64,000 bases of DNA, from the NCBI GenBank assembly GCA_027559495.1, contig JAMXSV010000024.1:1550001-1614000 (forward strand). The letters are read 5' to 3'. The position numbers were made by a program, and so were the translations under genes. Position 1 is the first letter of the stretch; the number at the start of each line of letters is the position of its first letter. Shown piece by piece: positions 45,395 through 57,985 of the stretch. The DNA is from Aurifilum marmelostoma. Taxonomy: Eukaryota; Ascomycota; Sordariomycetes; Diaporthales; Cryphonectriaceae. The notes under the pieces were generated by a model. It did no database searches. It had not been told where the DNA came from and worked only from the letters and a program-made list of their open reading frames with translations.

Positions 45395-46623
45395 TTCGCG
45401 TTCCTTTTCCGACCAAGTCTGCGTCATGAGTGCAGCGCCCAGCAGCCACTCCTCCACAGAATAGAAGAAAATACAGCTGAACATGTACCGCATTCGTCTT
45501 ATACTACACCATTAGTTTTAAGATACATTATTTGGTTCCTGCCATTTATTTAGAGTTTATGCCCAGTAAGCTCTTGAGCTGGCTGTTGGGGAAATTCTGG
45601 CCGACTTCATAAAAAACATGTAACAATGGGAGGGATGGTCCCCACACCGGTAGAGGTCACGAGGACGGGGGCGAGGGCCATGTGATACTGGCACTCCGCT
45701 GCTGTGGATATCTCTACAAGCCCCCTCCCCCCCTTCCTTTTCTTTGGAGAGACGGACTTGCTCTCCAGCTCCATGGGGCTGCCAGGTTCTGCCTTGTTGA
45801 GTCAAGGCCATCTGGCTGGACAGATTAGCAACGCCCAATCCTCCCATGTCTGCTCAAGTATGGAGTTTCATCCTTGGTGGATTGGGAAAACATGAAACAA
45901 AATGGCAAGGCATAATGGATATGTTTATTTTTTTTACACTATGTATACTACTTTATATATTATCTGGCCGTGCGCTGTAGATGCCTGTTCAGCGGGTACG
46001 GGTGGGAGGAGCCAGGGCTGGTGACAGGTAAGCTGAAAAAAAGGTTGACCAGCCTTCTCGGCTGCAACCGGGACAGACACGAGCTTGGGTTGGTTGAGAT
46101 ACTGGCAGGACTGGGTACTAAGTATATAGTTTCTAATATTATATTGATGTATCAATTATTTATGATAGCATGCCGTCAATATTTATCTGCCCTGCTCCCG
46201 CCAGAAAAGAAACAGGCCGCACCTATCTGAAAAGTGCCGACAAATTCCCAGAAGCCATATGTTTATTTGTCAGAGATGACAAAAAAAAAGACAAGATGAG
46301 ATGGATGAAGTATCGGATACATCGCCCATAGGCGATGGATTGCAGAATGCGACGTGGAAATAAATGTGTGTTAATTCTGTAAAATACCTAGGTAGAAAAA
46401 AGAGGGGTGGCAGGGGAGTGGAAAGGCTGGGTCAAGACTGCTACGTCTCATGCACACGGTACTGTATAGTCCTATCTCAGTAGCAAGTACTATGGTGAAA
46501 ATGCCGTGTACATATACGTCCGGTCTATACAAAAGGTTGTGTCAGAATCTCCCTTCCCTCCCAACGCCCCACCACAGCCGTGTCCCGGCTGCTGCATTTC
46601 AGAGGGGCAGCCCCCCACCAGTC

Positions 46624-46674
46624 GTGCCAGTAAACGCCAGTGGGCGCCAGTGAACGCCAGTGGGCACCCAGTGG
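46624..46674. repeat. 10-bp minisatellite, about 5 copies
   Basis: A unit of the type RCGCCAGTGR repeats with an exact 10-bp period four times, and the fifth copy is shifted by one base. The period equals one DNA helical turn, and the repeat is not a multiple of 3, so it is unlikely to be coding. Confidence 0.75.
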
Positions 46675-47322
46675 GCACGTGCAGGGGTGCAAGTTCTTTT
46701 GGGGTCTAGGCACGCGGATGCAGTGGGACGTGGGAGTGACTTCCGGTGAGCCCCGCGAACAATCCTGATGCGTCAGGTGCACCATTCTCGATTTCTTAGC
46801 GCGTAACGCGACTTTGATAGCCGCAGCGGGAAGAAGGAAAAGACGTCCTCCAACAAACCCACAAGCAACGACACTGAGAGGGACACAGACAGACCTGGGC
46901 TCTGTTTTCTTGCCTGCTCTGCCTGCAGGCCGTCTGTCTGTCGCCTGACTGCATCCGAATCATCACCACGTCGAGGTTGCTTCACAGGATAAGGCAACAT
47001 CAACAAGACACATCACAGGCATCCCCTTTTACCCTGTCGTAGTGATCCAGCCGGCCTCCATCTCTCTCTTTTTCTTCTTTTTTTTCTCCTTTGTCCTTTT
47101 TCCTCCTCTCTTTTCTAACCCCTTCCATTTCCATCCTATCACTTCTCATATTCTTTTGACTGGCAGAGGGCCCTTGTCAGATCTCTTTCGTTCGCTCTCC
47201 CATGTCTGTCTGTCCGTCTTTTTTTTTTTCTTCTTCCTCAGCTCTTGTGTGTCCGGTTGAATTTCGGTTTATCTTGTTGGCTGTGAAGGCATAGGATCGG
47301 GATTTGGAGGGGCACTGCTGTG

Positions 47323-47341
47323 TTTTTTTTTTTTTTTTTTT
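47323..47341. repeat. T19 homopolymer tract upstream of the Rad5-like gene
   Basis: Nineteen consecutive T about 480 bp upstream of the start codon. It is possibly a nucleosome-excluding promoter tract. Confidence 0.8.
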
Positions 47342-47821
47342 GTTTATTCTGATCACTCTGGGTACTCTGCAGACTTGGGAGCCACCAACCCCCCTCCCCC
47401 CTCGCCTCTTTTCACTACCACTACCGTGACCTTCACTCCGAGTCTACCAAACCCTTTCCTCTGCCCCACCTACCTCCCTCAAAGTGAAGTCGCGCGTTCA
47501 CAGGAGCCCCCTCAATACTTAATAAGCTCCAGGTTGAGCTGCCAGCTGCAACCAAACTGCAGATTTCTACCAGACTGCTGCCTTGTCCAAGAGAAATTTC
47601 CTCAGCAGCAGCATCTCCTGATCGAACTTGTCCTCAACCTCCTTTGTCATGCTGCTTCTGCCACCATACAGCTTCTCCATCTGACCACCTTTCAAGTGGC
47701 CGACGACAGGGCAGCAGCAAGACCAGCCATATGATAATCAACTCCAGAGGACAGAATAGGACAACAACACAAGTCGACGCGGTTCCTATCACAAGGAAGG
47801 GTGGCCTCTTTTGTGCCCACG

Positions 47822-50800
47822 ATGGCTTCGACTAACCATCAACAGCAACAAAATGGTACTGGTGATCCCCTCCTCCCCTTTGGAACAATCCCTCACCCCA
47901 ACAAACTCGCGATCTCTTCTTTCCTTCCTCGAGGGCAGTCTTCGACCTGCTTGGCTGAAGACTTGCTCTTCTGCCTCAACCTCATCCCATGTCTCCCGAA
48001 TCTCATCAGGTCTTATTGTTGCTTACAATGGCGCTCAAGGTCGAGTCACAAACTCTTCGCCCGCTTTCCGTCAGTCGGCCGTCCCTGCGCAGCCATCTTG
48101 GGACGCAGCTTCCCTGTTGAACCCAAAAGGCCTCAAGGCAGAGCCAGCCTCGCAGCGGTCCGTATCTCCAGCTGGACCTTCCTCGAATGGCATCAATACC
48201 GAACCAAACAATCCAGCCCAGGTTCAGTTCCAGTTCGCCAACCCTGGTGGCGTCTCTGCTGCGATGCCTTCTTTCCCCTACCAGCCTCAGCCAACCCAAG
48301 GCGATACCGCAAACCCTCCCATGCAAGGCCTAAGCAACATGATCGAGAGCTTCAACCACGTGCAGGATCGCAGCAGTGTGCCTGTGGCCAAGCGACGAAA
48401 GATCGAGGAAGGAGAGTCTCAGGACGAGAAGTCCAAGAACGGCTTTCACGGAGGCAGCAGCGGCATGCTGGCTGATCATCTCAAGCAGAAACAGCCCGGC
48501 TCCCAGTCGACATCTCTTGCCACGACCCCAACGCAGGCCACTCTTGACCTGACTGGTGGTATGTAGTAGTTCCCTCCTCCACCCTCGACTTGTCCTCCCC
48601 TTCTCAACGACATATTTGCTAAACTCTATCTCCTCTCTTCAAGGCGACGATGACGATGTCGAGGAGATTAAGGACCCGAGGGAGCAGGAGGTCTGCTACG
48701 GCATGGTCGCAGGGGCGATGGTTAACTGCCATATCGTCCCCGCGCCCAAACCGGGCTCTAGGACCCTGACCCCCGGCAGCTGGCCACAGGTCAAGGTCGT
48801 CCTGAGGAGGATCGAGGGCGACAAGACGCGTACCATCAACGTGTACGACCACACTAGGACCATCGTCGGCAAGCTAAATCCCAAGATCGCTGCTGGCCTC
48901 GCCCCGCTCTTTGACGCACGACTGCTTGGGGTACGCACAGACGCCTTCATTGGCACCCGACGACGACTGCCCGATGAGGAGGCTGGAAAGCCCATTTCCC
49001 GTTCATATCCCCTGCAGCTGATGCTGTACGGAAAGTTCAAGTATGCCAAGACGGTTGCGAAGCACTTCTCTAGGGCAGAAGTCAACATCAACCTTTTGAG
49101 CCCTACGCGGGTCGACAAGGGAATCCAGGTCTTCAACCCTCTCGCCACCAAAGAGCCCCGAGTCGCGTCGGCGCCCCGGACCTACGACCAGCCTCAACAG
49201 GCCGCCCCCATCGCACGAACCGAAGAGGAAGTCCGCTCCGAGGTTCTGAATGTCTTCGACTCCCTGGCAGACACCGAGCAGCTTCCCGAGAGCGAGCCAG
49301 ACGACCGTATCACAACACCGCTCCTACCGCACCAGAAGCAGGCACTGCACTTCATGAAGGGCCGTGAGGATCCTGCGGACGCTACCATGGACCCGCTGTG
49401 GAAGAGAATCGTGAGCGGCGCGCGCGGCACAGTCACATACTACAACGTCATCACCTCCAAGCACTATCACGAGCTCCCTGCCAAGCCCCAGGGTGGGATC
49501 CTTGCGGATATGATGGGTCTGGGCAAGACCCTAAGCATCTTGTCCTTGATTGCCTCTACCGTGCCCGGAGCGCACGATTGGGCACGTACGCAGCCTGCCA
49601 CCCCAGAGGTCATCGAGCAGCCTCAGCCTCCAAACCTCTTTGCACCGCCCAAGCCTGGCGGTCTCGGGCTGACTACGGTGAAGAAAAACTCCAAGGCCAC
49701 CCTGCTCGTCTGCCCTCTCAGTACGATCGCCAACTGGGAGGAGCAGATCAAGCAGCACATACGATCTGGGGGCCTGAACTACCACATTTACCACGGCCCG
49801 CACAGGATCAAGGATTTCAACCAGCTGGCAAACTACGATGTGGTCATCACCACCTACGGATCCGTCTCGAGCGAACTCAGCGCTCGCTCCGCGAACAAGC
49901 GTGGTCCTCACCCGCTCGAGGAGATCGGCTGGTTTCGCATCGTTCTTGACGAGGCACACATGATTCGGGAGCAGTCTACCCTGCAGTTCAAGGCTATCTG
50001 CCGCCTCAACGCCAGCCGACGTTGGGCCGTGACTGGTACCCCGGTCCAGAACAAACTTGAAGATCTCGCCTCTCTCCTCGCCTTTCTGCGGGTCAAGCCT
50101 TTCCACGACCGGGGTCTGTTCAATCAGCACATCGTCGCGCCTTTCAAGATGTGCGATGCACGCATCATACCCAAGCTTCGGCTACTGGTCGACACCATCA
50201 CCTTGCGCCGCATGAAGGACAAGATCGACCTGCCAAAGCGTCACGACCAGCTCGTCAAGCTCCAGTTCTCGGCCGAGGAGCGCAAGATGTACGAGGCCTT
50301 CCAGAAGGACGCACAGCTTCGTGTCAGTGTGATTACCGGTCAGCGCGAGCGCATGGTAGGCGGCAAAACATACATACACATCCTCCAGGCCATCCTTCGC
50401 CTGCGTTTGTTCTGCTCCGGCGGCAAGGACCTGATGAGCGAGGAGGACCTGCACCTGCTCGAGGGCTCAAGCTCCGAGGCACCCATCGACATCGATAGTG
50501 ACGACGACGATGAGAAGCCTGCCCTTACGGAGAGCAAGGCTTACGACATGTTCAACCTGATGCAGGATGCCAATGGTGACAACTGCATAGTATGCAGTCA
50601 TAAGCTTGGGCCCAAGGAGGGTTCGGACATCGAGTCAGAGCGCCAGGAGGAGGTGATCGGCTACATGACGCCCTGCTATCATTTGCTCTGCCCATCGTGT
50701 ATCCGCAACTTCCAGGGCCTCTGTCCCTGCGGGGCCCCAGTTCTGAGTACCATCGCGCTTCGTTCGACCAGAGCCGACCAAGAGCACGACGCACACTCGG

Positions 50801-51432
50801 AAGGAAAGAATGACAAGGGCTCCGGAAAGTCGCCGCGAGAGTATTCTGGCCCCAACACCAAGGTCAGATACCTGATACAGGAACTGCACAACTGGAAGTC
50901 CAAGAGCATCGCCAGCCCCCACGAGCCACCCTACAAGTCTGTGGTGTTCTCCCAGTGGACCACCAATCTGGACCTCATCCAGAAGGCCTTGGATGAAGCA
51001 GGAATCATCTACGTCCGCCTCGACGGCAAGATGACCCGGCCTGGCCGCACTCGTGCTATGGACAGTTTTCGTGACGACCCGAAGGTGCAGGTCATCCTGG
51101 TGTCTATCACCGCTGGAGGTCTAGGACTCAACCTTACTGCCGGCAACTCGGTCTACATTATGGAGCCGCTTTTCAACCCTGCAGCGGAGGCACAGGCTAT
51201 CGATCGTGTGCACCGCCTGGGCCAGAAGCGCGAGGTCCACTGTGTCCGCATGCTGATGGAGGACAGCTTCGAGGAGAAGATGCGCGAGCTGCAGGAGAAG
51301 AAAATGAAGCTGGCTTCCCTGAGCATGGATCGCGAGAAGGGCGACGGCGGCGGATATCTTACCAAGGCAGAGGCGGCCAAGCAGAGACTGATGGACCTGC
51401 GCAGCTTGTTTGACAAGGGGTCCAAGCTGTGA
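47822..51432 (+). CDS. SNF2-family ATPase with RING finger (Rad5/HLTF-like)
   Basis: Three exons (47822-47855, 48010-48558, 48644-51432) give 1123 aa. The first 190 residues are disordered and contain KRRK. Next comes a segment (about 213-347, VCYGMVAGAMVNCHI and RLLGVRTDAFIGTRRRLP) that looks like a HIRAN-type DNA-end-binding domain. The ATPase core has ADMMGLGKT (about 483-491) as motif I, LDEAH (about 629) as motif II, GTPVQNKLEDL, and RVHRLGQ as motif VI. A RING finger (C-x2-C ... CYHLLCPSCI ... CPC, about 842-890) lies between the two lobes, the Rad5/Rad16/HLTF arrangement. Such proteins poly-ubiquitinate PCNA and reverse stalled forks, or act in nucleotide excision repair. The nearest relative cannot be settled by eye. 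Intron 2 ends in AAG (48643). Confidence 0.9.
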
Positions 51433-52672
51433 GGTGGGAATCACAATCTGCTCTTGACGCCATCGGCTTACCAACATGACCAGAGGTCGCTGGCTCAGTC
51501 TCCGGAGTGGTCCATTCTTCTTTTCTACGAAGGGCCAAGGAGCGAGCAGTCGGGTGGAGAGCCTTTTCTTCTCTCATTCTCACAAGCATGGCTTTGGTGG
51601 TATCTCTAGAGCAACTGGCGTTTATGAAGGTGTTTGGGACGGTCCACTTCGATGCATATCGACAGAAGATACTGATTTAGCCTATTCCACGATTCTGCGA
51701 GACGGATGACACCCCTCTTGGGAGCTTGGTCTCTGGAGCTTTGGCAGCTTGATGGTCAGATCGAGGAAAATTCTTCAGGATTCCTCTTAGGACTTGGTGG
51801 ATGTTTGGTCGGGTAGTGTTTTCTCCTTTGCTTTTTCGCCCATTTCTTTTCTCTCGATGAGGCCCGGCGAGGCTTTCTGTTTGCACAAGCCTATTCATTC
51901 ATGGTCGTTTGGATTGGGAGGTTCGGCTCCGGGTCCGGTCGGGATACTTTGATTTTGATTGATACCATATTGGGCAGGCTCGGGCGATCCCTCGATCGAC
52001 AGGCCTCCTAGCACTGCAGGCTGTGTGGTGATGCATCTTGGGGGGGAGGGGCCATCGTCTGGAGAGGAAGGGGTTGCATGGCTGGTTGGAATGCAGAAAC
52101 TCACAAAGTTTTGCCCCAACAGCCCTCCTACATAAATAGGGATAGACGCGAAACTGAAGACTAGACCAATTCACCTTATTCATTAAGAAGAAACTTGTAC
52201 GGCCTCCTTCTGCTCGATGTGGCTTGCACTGACCACCTTAGATAACTTACGCAATGTGCTATTATATCAGTGCGGAGCTTAGGAGCATATAGCTGATAGG
52301 TCGACTGGCACTCCTGCCCGTGGTCAAGCTATCCCTCAACTTGATCATATCTACTGGGTAACCACACATCACGGGGACATTAACAGACTAAGCAATATGT
52401 GTCTGTGTAATTTGATCTTCTGTGCTGATTCTGAACACAAAGTAGAAAGATATATTTTTGTTCTTGTTAAACGCCCCCCTTCCCATCCATGGTCCACTTG
52501 ATTCCCTGAAAACGCCTTGGTAAACTGATCGCTAGCCGTAGCACGCTGGAAAGGGTGACGACGAAGTCGGCGATGCTGAAGAGTACTTGACCTAAAAATC
52601 AAAAAGTCATTGAGGCCTCTTTTTTAGGGTGACAGCAAGCTAGAAAAGCCCTTGTCCCCCTCCGAAGAGCCT
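51433..52672. other. 1.2 kb between convergent Rad5-like gene and OLE1
   Basis: Two converging 3' ends lie here. AT-rich stretches at about 52190-52460 look like 3' flank. No gene is supported. Confidence 0.5.
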
Positions 52673-54263
52673 CTAAGCCGCATCAGCGCTAGCAACGGGC
52701 ATTGGCACCCTCGTGACTTGGCCTCCGGCGCGGACGATGCGCTGACCTGAAAGGTCATTAACGAACGACACGTCCTTGTTCTCCATCTGTGCTCTCTTCC
52801 AGATCTCAACCTCACAGCCTCCACGGAGGACGCCGACGCGCATGGTGCTGAGCAGATTGTGCGCAGCGTTGGAGTGCAGATAGACACCACCGTTGAAGAT
52901 GGCGGTGGCATCCTTTCCAACGGCCGACGAGATAAGAGCCTTACCACCGGGGTGGTCCTTGATGAAGTCGGCGACGTCGTGGATGACACCTGCGATGGCG
53001 ACGAGGGCCTTGCCGTTCTTTGACTGCTCGACGAAATCGTCCCAGTCAATGACCGGCAGCTGCTCCAGGGGCACACCCCAGTTGAGCTTGGCACGCTTCT
53101 GGTCAAGCTTCTTCTGCTGCTGCTGGAGTCTGCCCTTCTCGATCTCATTCTGACGGAAGGTCTTGAGGTCTGAGGCAAGGCCAAGCTGCTTCCAGATCCA
53201 GATGCACCATTTGGTCGGGTCGTACTGGTACCACTCGATGGCGTTGCGGTAGTCGGATGGAAACTCGTGGTGGAAGTTGTGGTATCCCTCGCCGAGGGTC
53301 ACGAGGGCGGTGATGACGTGGTCGCGAGGGCTGTTGCGGTCATCGAAGGGCTGGTCACCGAGCCAGTGGGCCAGCGAGTTGACGCAGAAGGTGGCCTGCT
53401 GGACAAAGCAGACGCGCAGGATGCCCGCGTAGATGTAGCCGCCGAACCAATCACCCCAGCCGAGTCCAGCAACCAGGGTGGGGAAGACAAGGGCCATGAA
53501 GATGACGGTCTTGACAAAGTGCTTGTGCTGCCAGACGACGACGGGGTCCTCGTTCAGGTCCGTGATATCGGTACGGCCAGCACGCTTGGGGTTCTGCTTG
53601 ATGACCATCCATCCAATGTGGCTGTACAAGAGACCCTTCCTCACAGAGTAGGGATCCTTCTCAGTATCGGTGTATCTGTGGTGGGCACGGTGACTATTTC
53701 ATGAACGATCAGTCAGCGTCTAATCTTCTGTGGTAATATGAGCAACACCAAGATCTGGCGGAACAACTTACCCCTTTGACCACCAACGGGCGGAACCCTC
53801 CATGGCGCCGGCACCGACAGCTGCAAGGTAGATACGGAGGGGGAGGCTAGCCTTGTAGCAGCGGTGAGCCCATAGACGATGGTAGCCTGCGGTGATACCG
53901 AGACCGGTGTTGAAGTAGTCTACGAGGACGAGGATTGTCAGCGAGTGCACACTTACAAATATGGCAGGGGGGATAAAATGCAGAACAGGAATCCGGAGTC
54001 AACTCACAGACTATGGCCCAGACGGCGGTCTTGAACTGAAGGGGAACCCAGTAGGTAGAGATGAAGCCCATAATGGGGATGATGATGATGAAGGTGGTGC
54101 TAAGCCAGTCGATGTGCTTGTACCAGTTCTGCCATGTCATGGGCAGCTCCGAGATGTGTGGCTTCTTTGGGTCGTAGCCAGCAGTCTTGCGGAGCGGCTT
54201 GTACTCCGTGGTGCCGTCAGGAAAGGCGGCAGCCTGCCTCGCTGACGATGTCGAGGAGGCCAT
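52673..54263 (-). CDS. OLE1: Acyl-CoA delta-9 desaturase with fused cytochrome b5 (OLE1)
   Basis: Three exons (54263-54008, 53919-53772, 53693-52673) give 474 aa. The ER enzyme inserts a cis double bond in palmitoyl- and stearoyl-CoA, using its own C-terminal cytochrome b5. Several hydrophobic segments are interrupted by the three iron-binding histidine boxes: HRLWAH (99-104), HRAHH (136-140) and HNFHH (273-277). The b5 domain (about 360-450) has the heme ligands in HPGG and the NAAHNLL segment. Intron 2 lies directly before HRAHH, splitting a Gly codon. All splices are GT-AG and the protein is complete. Oleate and temperature control of this gene is well known in yeast, but I cannot identify the response element here. 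Confidence 0.97.
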
Positions 54264-55399
54264 GGTGGGCTGGAAGGGAGGATGAGAAGAAACAGAGTGT
54301 GTGTGAACGAGTGTTGTTGGCGTCCGTGACAACCAGTGTTCGGCTCTGTCCAACTGGGGTTCGAGGAGGAGGGTGGTGATGAGGGGGTTCTGACGATTCA
54401 GAGTTGGACTGGAGCTGGATGAACAACTGCCAGGACTGCTGCGTGCAGAAAAAGAAAGGAAGTGACGTGAAGAAGGCGGGTGCGGGTTAGACGATTTTTA
54501 TTAGGAAGGCCTTCTTGTTGGGGGGGAGGAGGCAAAACGGTGGGGGCGTATGGAGTAGTAGTGAGTGAGGCAGTGGCCCGATGAATCGTGGACCCTTGTC
54601 CTCGGCAAGGCGGAGATCCTTGGGCAGTTGTGAATGGATCCTTTTCTTCTCTCTTGCCTTCCACTTCTTGCCTTACTGGATTCTGGCTGGGTAGCAGGGA
54701 AGGCAAAGGAATTAAATGGGGTTGGTGGAATGGTTTAGCAGGAGGGCTGCTGGTGGGAACGGGGCCGGTAATGCGGAGGGGCGAAGGGAAGGAGAGATGT
54801 ATGGGGAAGGGAGGTACATGCCTGTGGGAGAGAGTTACATGGCGAGGTGGAACTTCCGAGGTTGGAAACTGAAGCGCTTGTATCTTGTTTTCTCCCCCAT
54901 CCTTTGCTGTGGCAATAGCAAGGGAGCGGTACATAATTCGATAGTGTTCATTGCTGCCAGTGACCATGTACCTCAAAGCTCTTCACATCAAGGATCGGCG
55001 TCAAAATTCACTACAGTAAGTAACTACGGGCGCTCCGTAGGCCTGGGGACGGCTGCATACGCAGACAGGCAGAGTAAGCGGTACAACCGAGCTACTCGTC
55101 GTTTTCGGATCTGCTTCTCTGTTGGATGACTCTGACGTTTATGTTGAGCCCCCCGCCCTCGTCGGCCCTCCTCCCATGGCAAGCAAGTCCAGCACGCGAA
55201 AGACATGACCCGGCACGGCCCAACTTTCGATTCGAGCAGATAATCGTATCATCGCAACATCATCATGCCTGGGGTTTTCGAAACTATCTTCCTCTGCACG
55301 TCAAATGGCCGGCCTCTGATTCGGAAGGAAGCAATTTCCTGTGACAGCATAGAGAGGGCGCGGTTTCCCCCAACGGATATTGAATTGTTGGGAGAGCTC

Positions 55400-55406
55400 T
55401 GATTGG
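55400..55406 (-). promoter_or_regulatory. CCAAT box (CCAATCA) 1.1 kb upstream of OLE1
   Basis: The plus strand reads TGATTGG, in the same orientation as OLE1 transcription when read as CCAATCA. Distance makes a direct role doubtful. Confidence 0.25.
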
Positions 55407-55798
55407 CTCTCCAGCTAGACCTCCCTATCCCTGTCTCAGTTTCCTAGCTCCCTTGCCAAAGTAGCCATGATCCCTGTACCCGCGGTCTTTGGGGCCAAAA
55501 GCCTCGACTCTGCCCTATCACCCACCCTTCTTTAGCAGTGACTTTGAGCCACGGCGCCATCAGAAAACGTGGTATAGGGACTCTAGAATCGACACACAGG
55601 ACCTTGAAATTGCAGCACGCACTATAGTCGGTTGGACTTGCGATTGGCAGCGGGATGCTCTTTGAATGAGACCACTTCCTAGGAAGCCAGGGAAGCGCTT
55701 TTTTTGTCTTGTCTCGGAATACCACAGTAGAGTACAGGGTACCTGCGTCAGCAAATCCTGGGAAAAGGCACGAGCCATCCGGCTTGCATTAGCTCAGC

Positions 55799-55814
55799 TA
55801 CCACGGCCGTGGTA
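55799..55814. promoter_or_regulatory. Perfect 16-bp palindrome with CGGCCG core
   Basis: TACCACGGCCGTGGTA equals its own reverse complement. The core contains inverted CGG half-sites, as bound by Zn2Cys6 dimers. It lies 1.5 kb upstream of the OLE1 start. The role is inferred only. Confidence 0.35.
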
Positions 55815-56587
55815 ACAAGACAACCACCACCAACAACCTCCCGATCCGAGGACGGCCGAGATATTGTTGGATTTTCTAATAAGGCCAGTATCGTCCGACA
55901 TGTGAAAATGTGTTGTCCCGCTAAGTGCTTTTCTGGCCTGATAACCGCTGCGGCGCCTATGGCCCGACCCAGGTGTAACTATGTATACTCGATCAAGATT
56001 GACATGCCATGAGCAGTAGCATACAGGAACCCCCAATGGGGCGGGCCGCCTACATGCCGTCGTTATGGCAGCCAGCCAGCCCATATCGCCCGCTCAAGGA
56101 TTGCACTATGGGTATTGCCACCATAAGTCTCTAGTCGGCACCGTTCTCACACGATCGCTTTCACCCTTCGAGAGCGAACTTGGTGGCGGTGGGGACAAGA
56201 TACACATGTGATGTACCATACAGGGCGTCATAGTACAGAATTGAAGTTTGGTAATACGGCGGAGCCTGACGGGTGGCGAAAGAAAGCAGAGGTCGAATCT
56301 CGAGTCTGCTAGTTCATTGCTGTCTTCACAGATCTGTAACCCCGCGAGATCCACGAGCCTCGGCATTCTCGGAGGGTCTATTGAAGCTTAGGTTCTCCGG
56401 AATTCTTAATCTCTTCTTCTTTCTTACTTATGCTCTTGCCATCGCCACAGTCTGCGAAACGCCTAGATTCGAAGCCCCACAGCTGTATCTGCCGTACACC
56501 CAGATACGCACACTATCATTCCGCCGCTCTACTGCGCAATGGATCTGCTAGTGCACCTAGCACTTACAAGACAAGGCCCGTCTCAAC

Positions 56588-56607
56588 AAAAAAAAAAAAA
56601 AAAAAAA
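56588..56607. repeat. A20 homopolymer tract
   Basis: Twenty consecutive A in intergenic DNA. Confidence 0.85.
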
Positions 56608-57985
56608 TACTAGGCCAAGAGACCCATAGAAAGAAAAAATCCCGGCCCAGCCGTTTCGAGGCCCTTAGGTCGCGGGGCTATGAGAGAGACTAGGGAGGGC
56701 CCCAGAAGAGCAAGGAAGAGAGCTCTTCATCCTTTCACACACGCCACCCACACCCCTCCCCCGGGCTGCCGACGATCAAGTATACTATGCCAGAATACTT
56801 GGTATCTCAGGAAACACAGGGGGGGGAGGGGCTCGGACCGTCCATGGGTAAGGGTTCTCGACGCTCCCTTTTGGTCCTTGGAGGCAAATGGAGACCTGAA
56901 ACCACATCTGATATGTGAGGAGTACCTGCTTGAAGAATTGGCCGGCTTCTTAGAGTATCCGTGCCGCCGAAATTGCTGTAGATTTATGGGAGGGGAATCA
57001 TTGATTCACAGCCTCGCCACGGCCATCTCTTATTTGCATTGTTGCTCTGACCCACCACTCGTCCAAATCATTCCGTCGCTAAGCCCAAACCTCAGTTCTC
57101 GTCAATGCGCTCGTGCGTCGGCGATGTCTGCGGCTACTCGTCTTATCGTCTTTCCTTGGGTATCGACAAGAAGCGCAGCTTCTTAGCCGCTCGAGGGAGG
57201 GGCTGGGTGAGTCCCTTGCATTCAATGTGCGCGCCTTGGTTCCTTTCCTGGCCATTTGCTCTCCAGGGAGGGCGTGGACCCGGGCTCGTGCCTCGTATAT
57301 ACCTGTCTCCACTGGGTACAAATAGTCAAAGACTGCTCCAAACAATGTGCAGATAACCCTAGGTAAATGAAATAGCATCAGCTCTTGAAAGGCCACTATC
57401 TTCTCTACGTACAGACGTCTGGTTCCAAAATTACCAGCGCCTCCAGGCGCGTTCTGGTCCTCGAGACGCAAAGAGCTCATTCAAGAGCTGTATAGCTTTG
57501 GAAAGGCACAGGATGCTTGTTGAGCAAAATTCCATTGAAAAACACAGACCATTGCCAACAATTGACTCCATAATGCTACACAGCAATGTCAACAAGCTTC
57601 AACTTCTTCACCGGCCGGGTAAGACTTGGCCAGCCTCACCCCTCCGTGGACATCCCCCACAGCTTCCTGACAAGGCCCCTGTTTCAAGCGAGAGAATATC
57701 TGCACAGAAAGGAAAAGAAAGAGGAAGAAAACCAAGGTCAAGGGCAAAAGAACAAGAACAAAGAATAAGAGATCAAAACAAACACAAAACAACAGGAACA
57801 GGAACAGGGGCAAGAAGCAAGATCCCATACAAAATATGCAGCAAACTTGGTAGAATAGAGAATATGGAGAATGAAAGCGGAAATAAAGGAAACTATAATA
57901 AGAAAGTAGGAGGGTAGGGGGGGAAAACGAGACGTTGAGAACTGCCTGTGTCCTGACTAACACCCAGTCTTGAAGGACACCGCTG

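Larger units (their letters stand above)
44832..47821. other. 3 kb without a supported gene
   Basis: It includes a C16 tract (45379-45394), an AT-rich block (about 45900-46400), a 10-bp minisatellite (46624-46674) and a T19 tract (47323-47341). A pyrimidine-rich leader feeds the Rad5-like gene. Open frames are short and unconvincing. Confidence 0.45.
54264..57985. other. 3.7 kb: OLE1 promoter and 3' flank of the kinase gene
   Basis: OLE1 is transcribed leftward from here and the kinase gene ends at 57986, so this long stretch is mostly OLE1 upstream DNA. It holds a CCAATCA box (55400-55406), a perfect 16-bp palindrome (55799-55814) and an A20 tract (56588-56607). An A-rich block (about 57700-57900) lies next to the kinase 3' end. 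Short frames show no domain. Confidence 0.45.

Noticed and set aside
49531..50130. 199-codon minus-strand frame in the Rad5-like gene
   Set aside because: Shadow of the ATPase core. No motif and no upstream leader.
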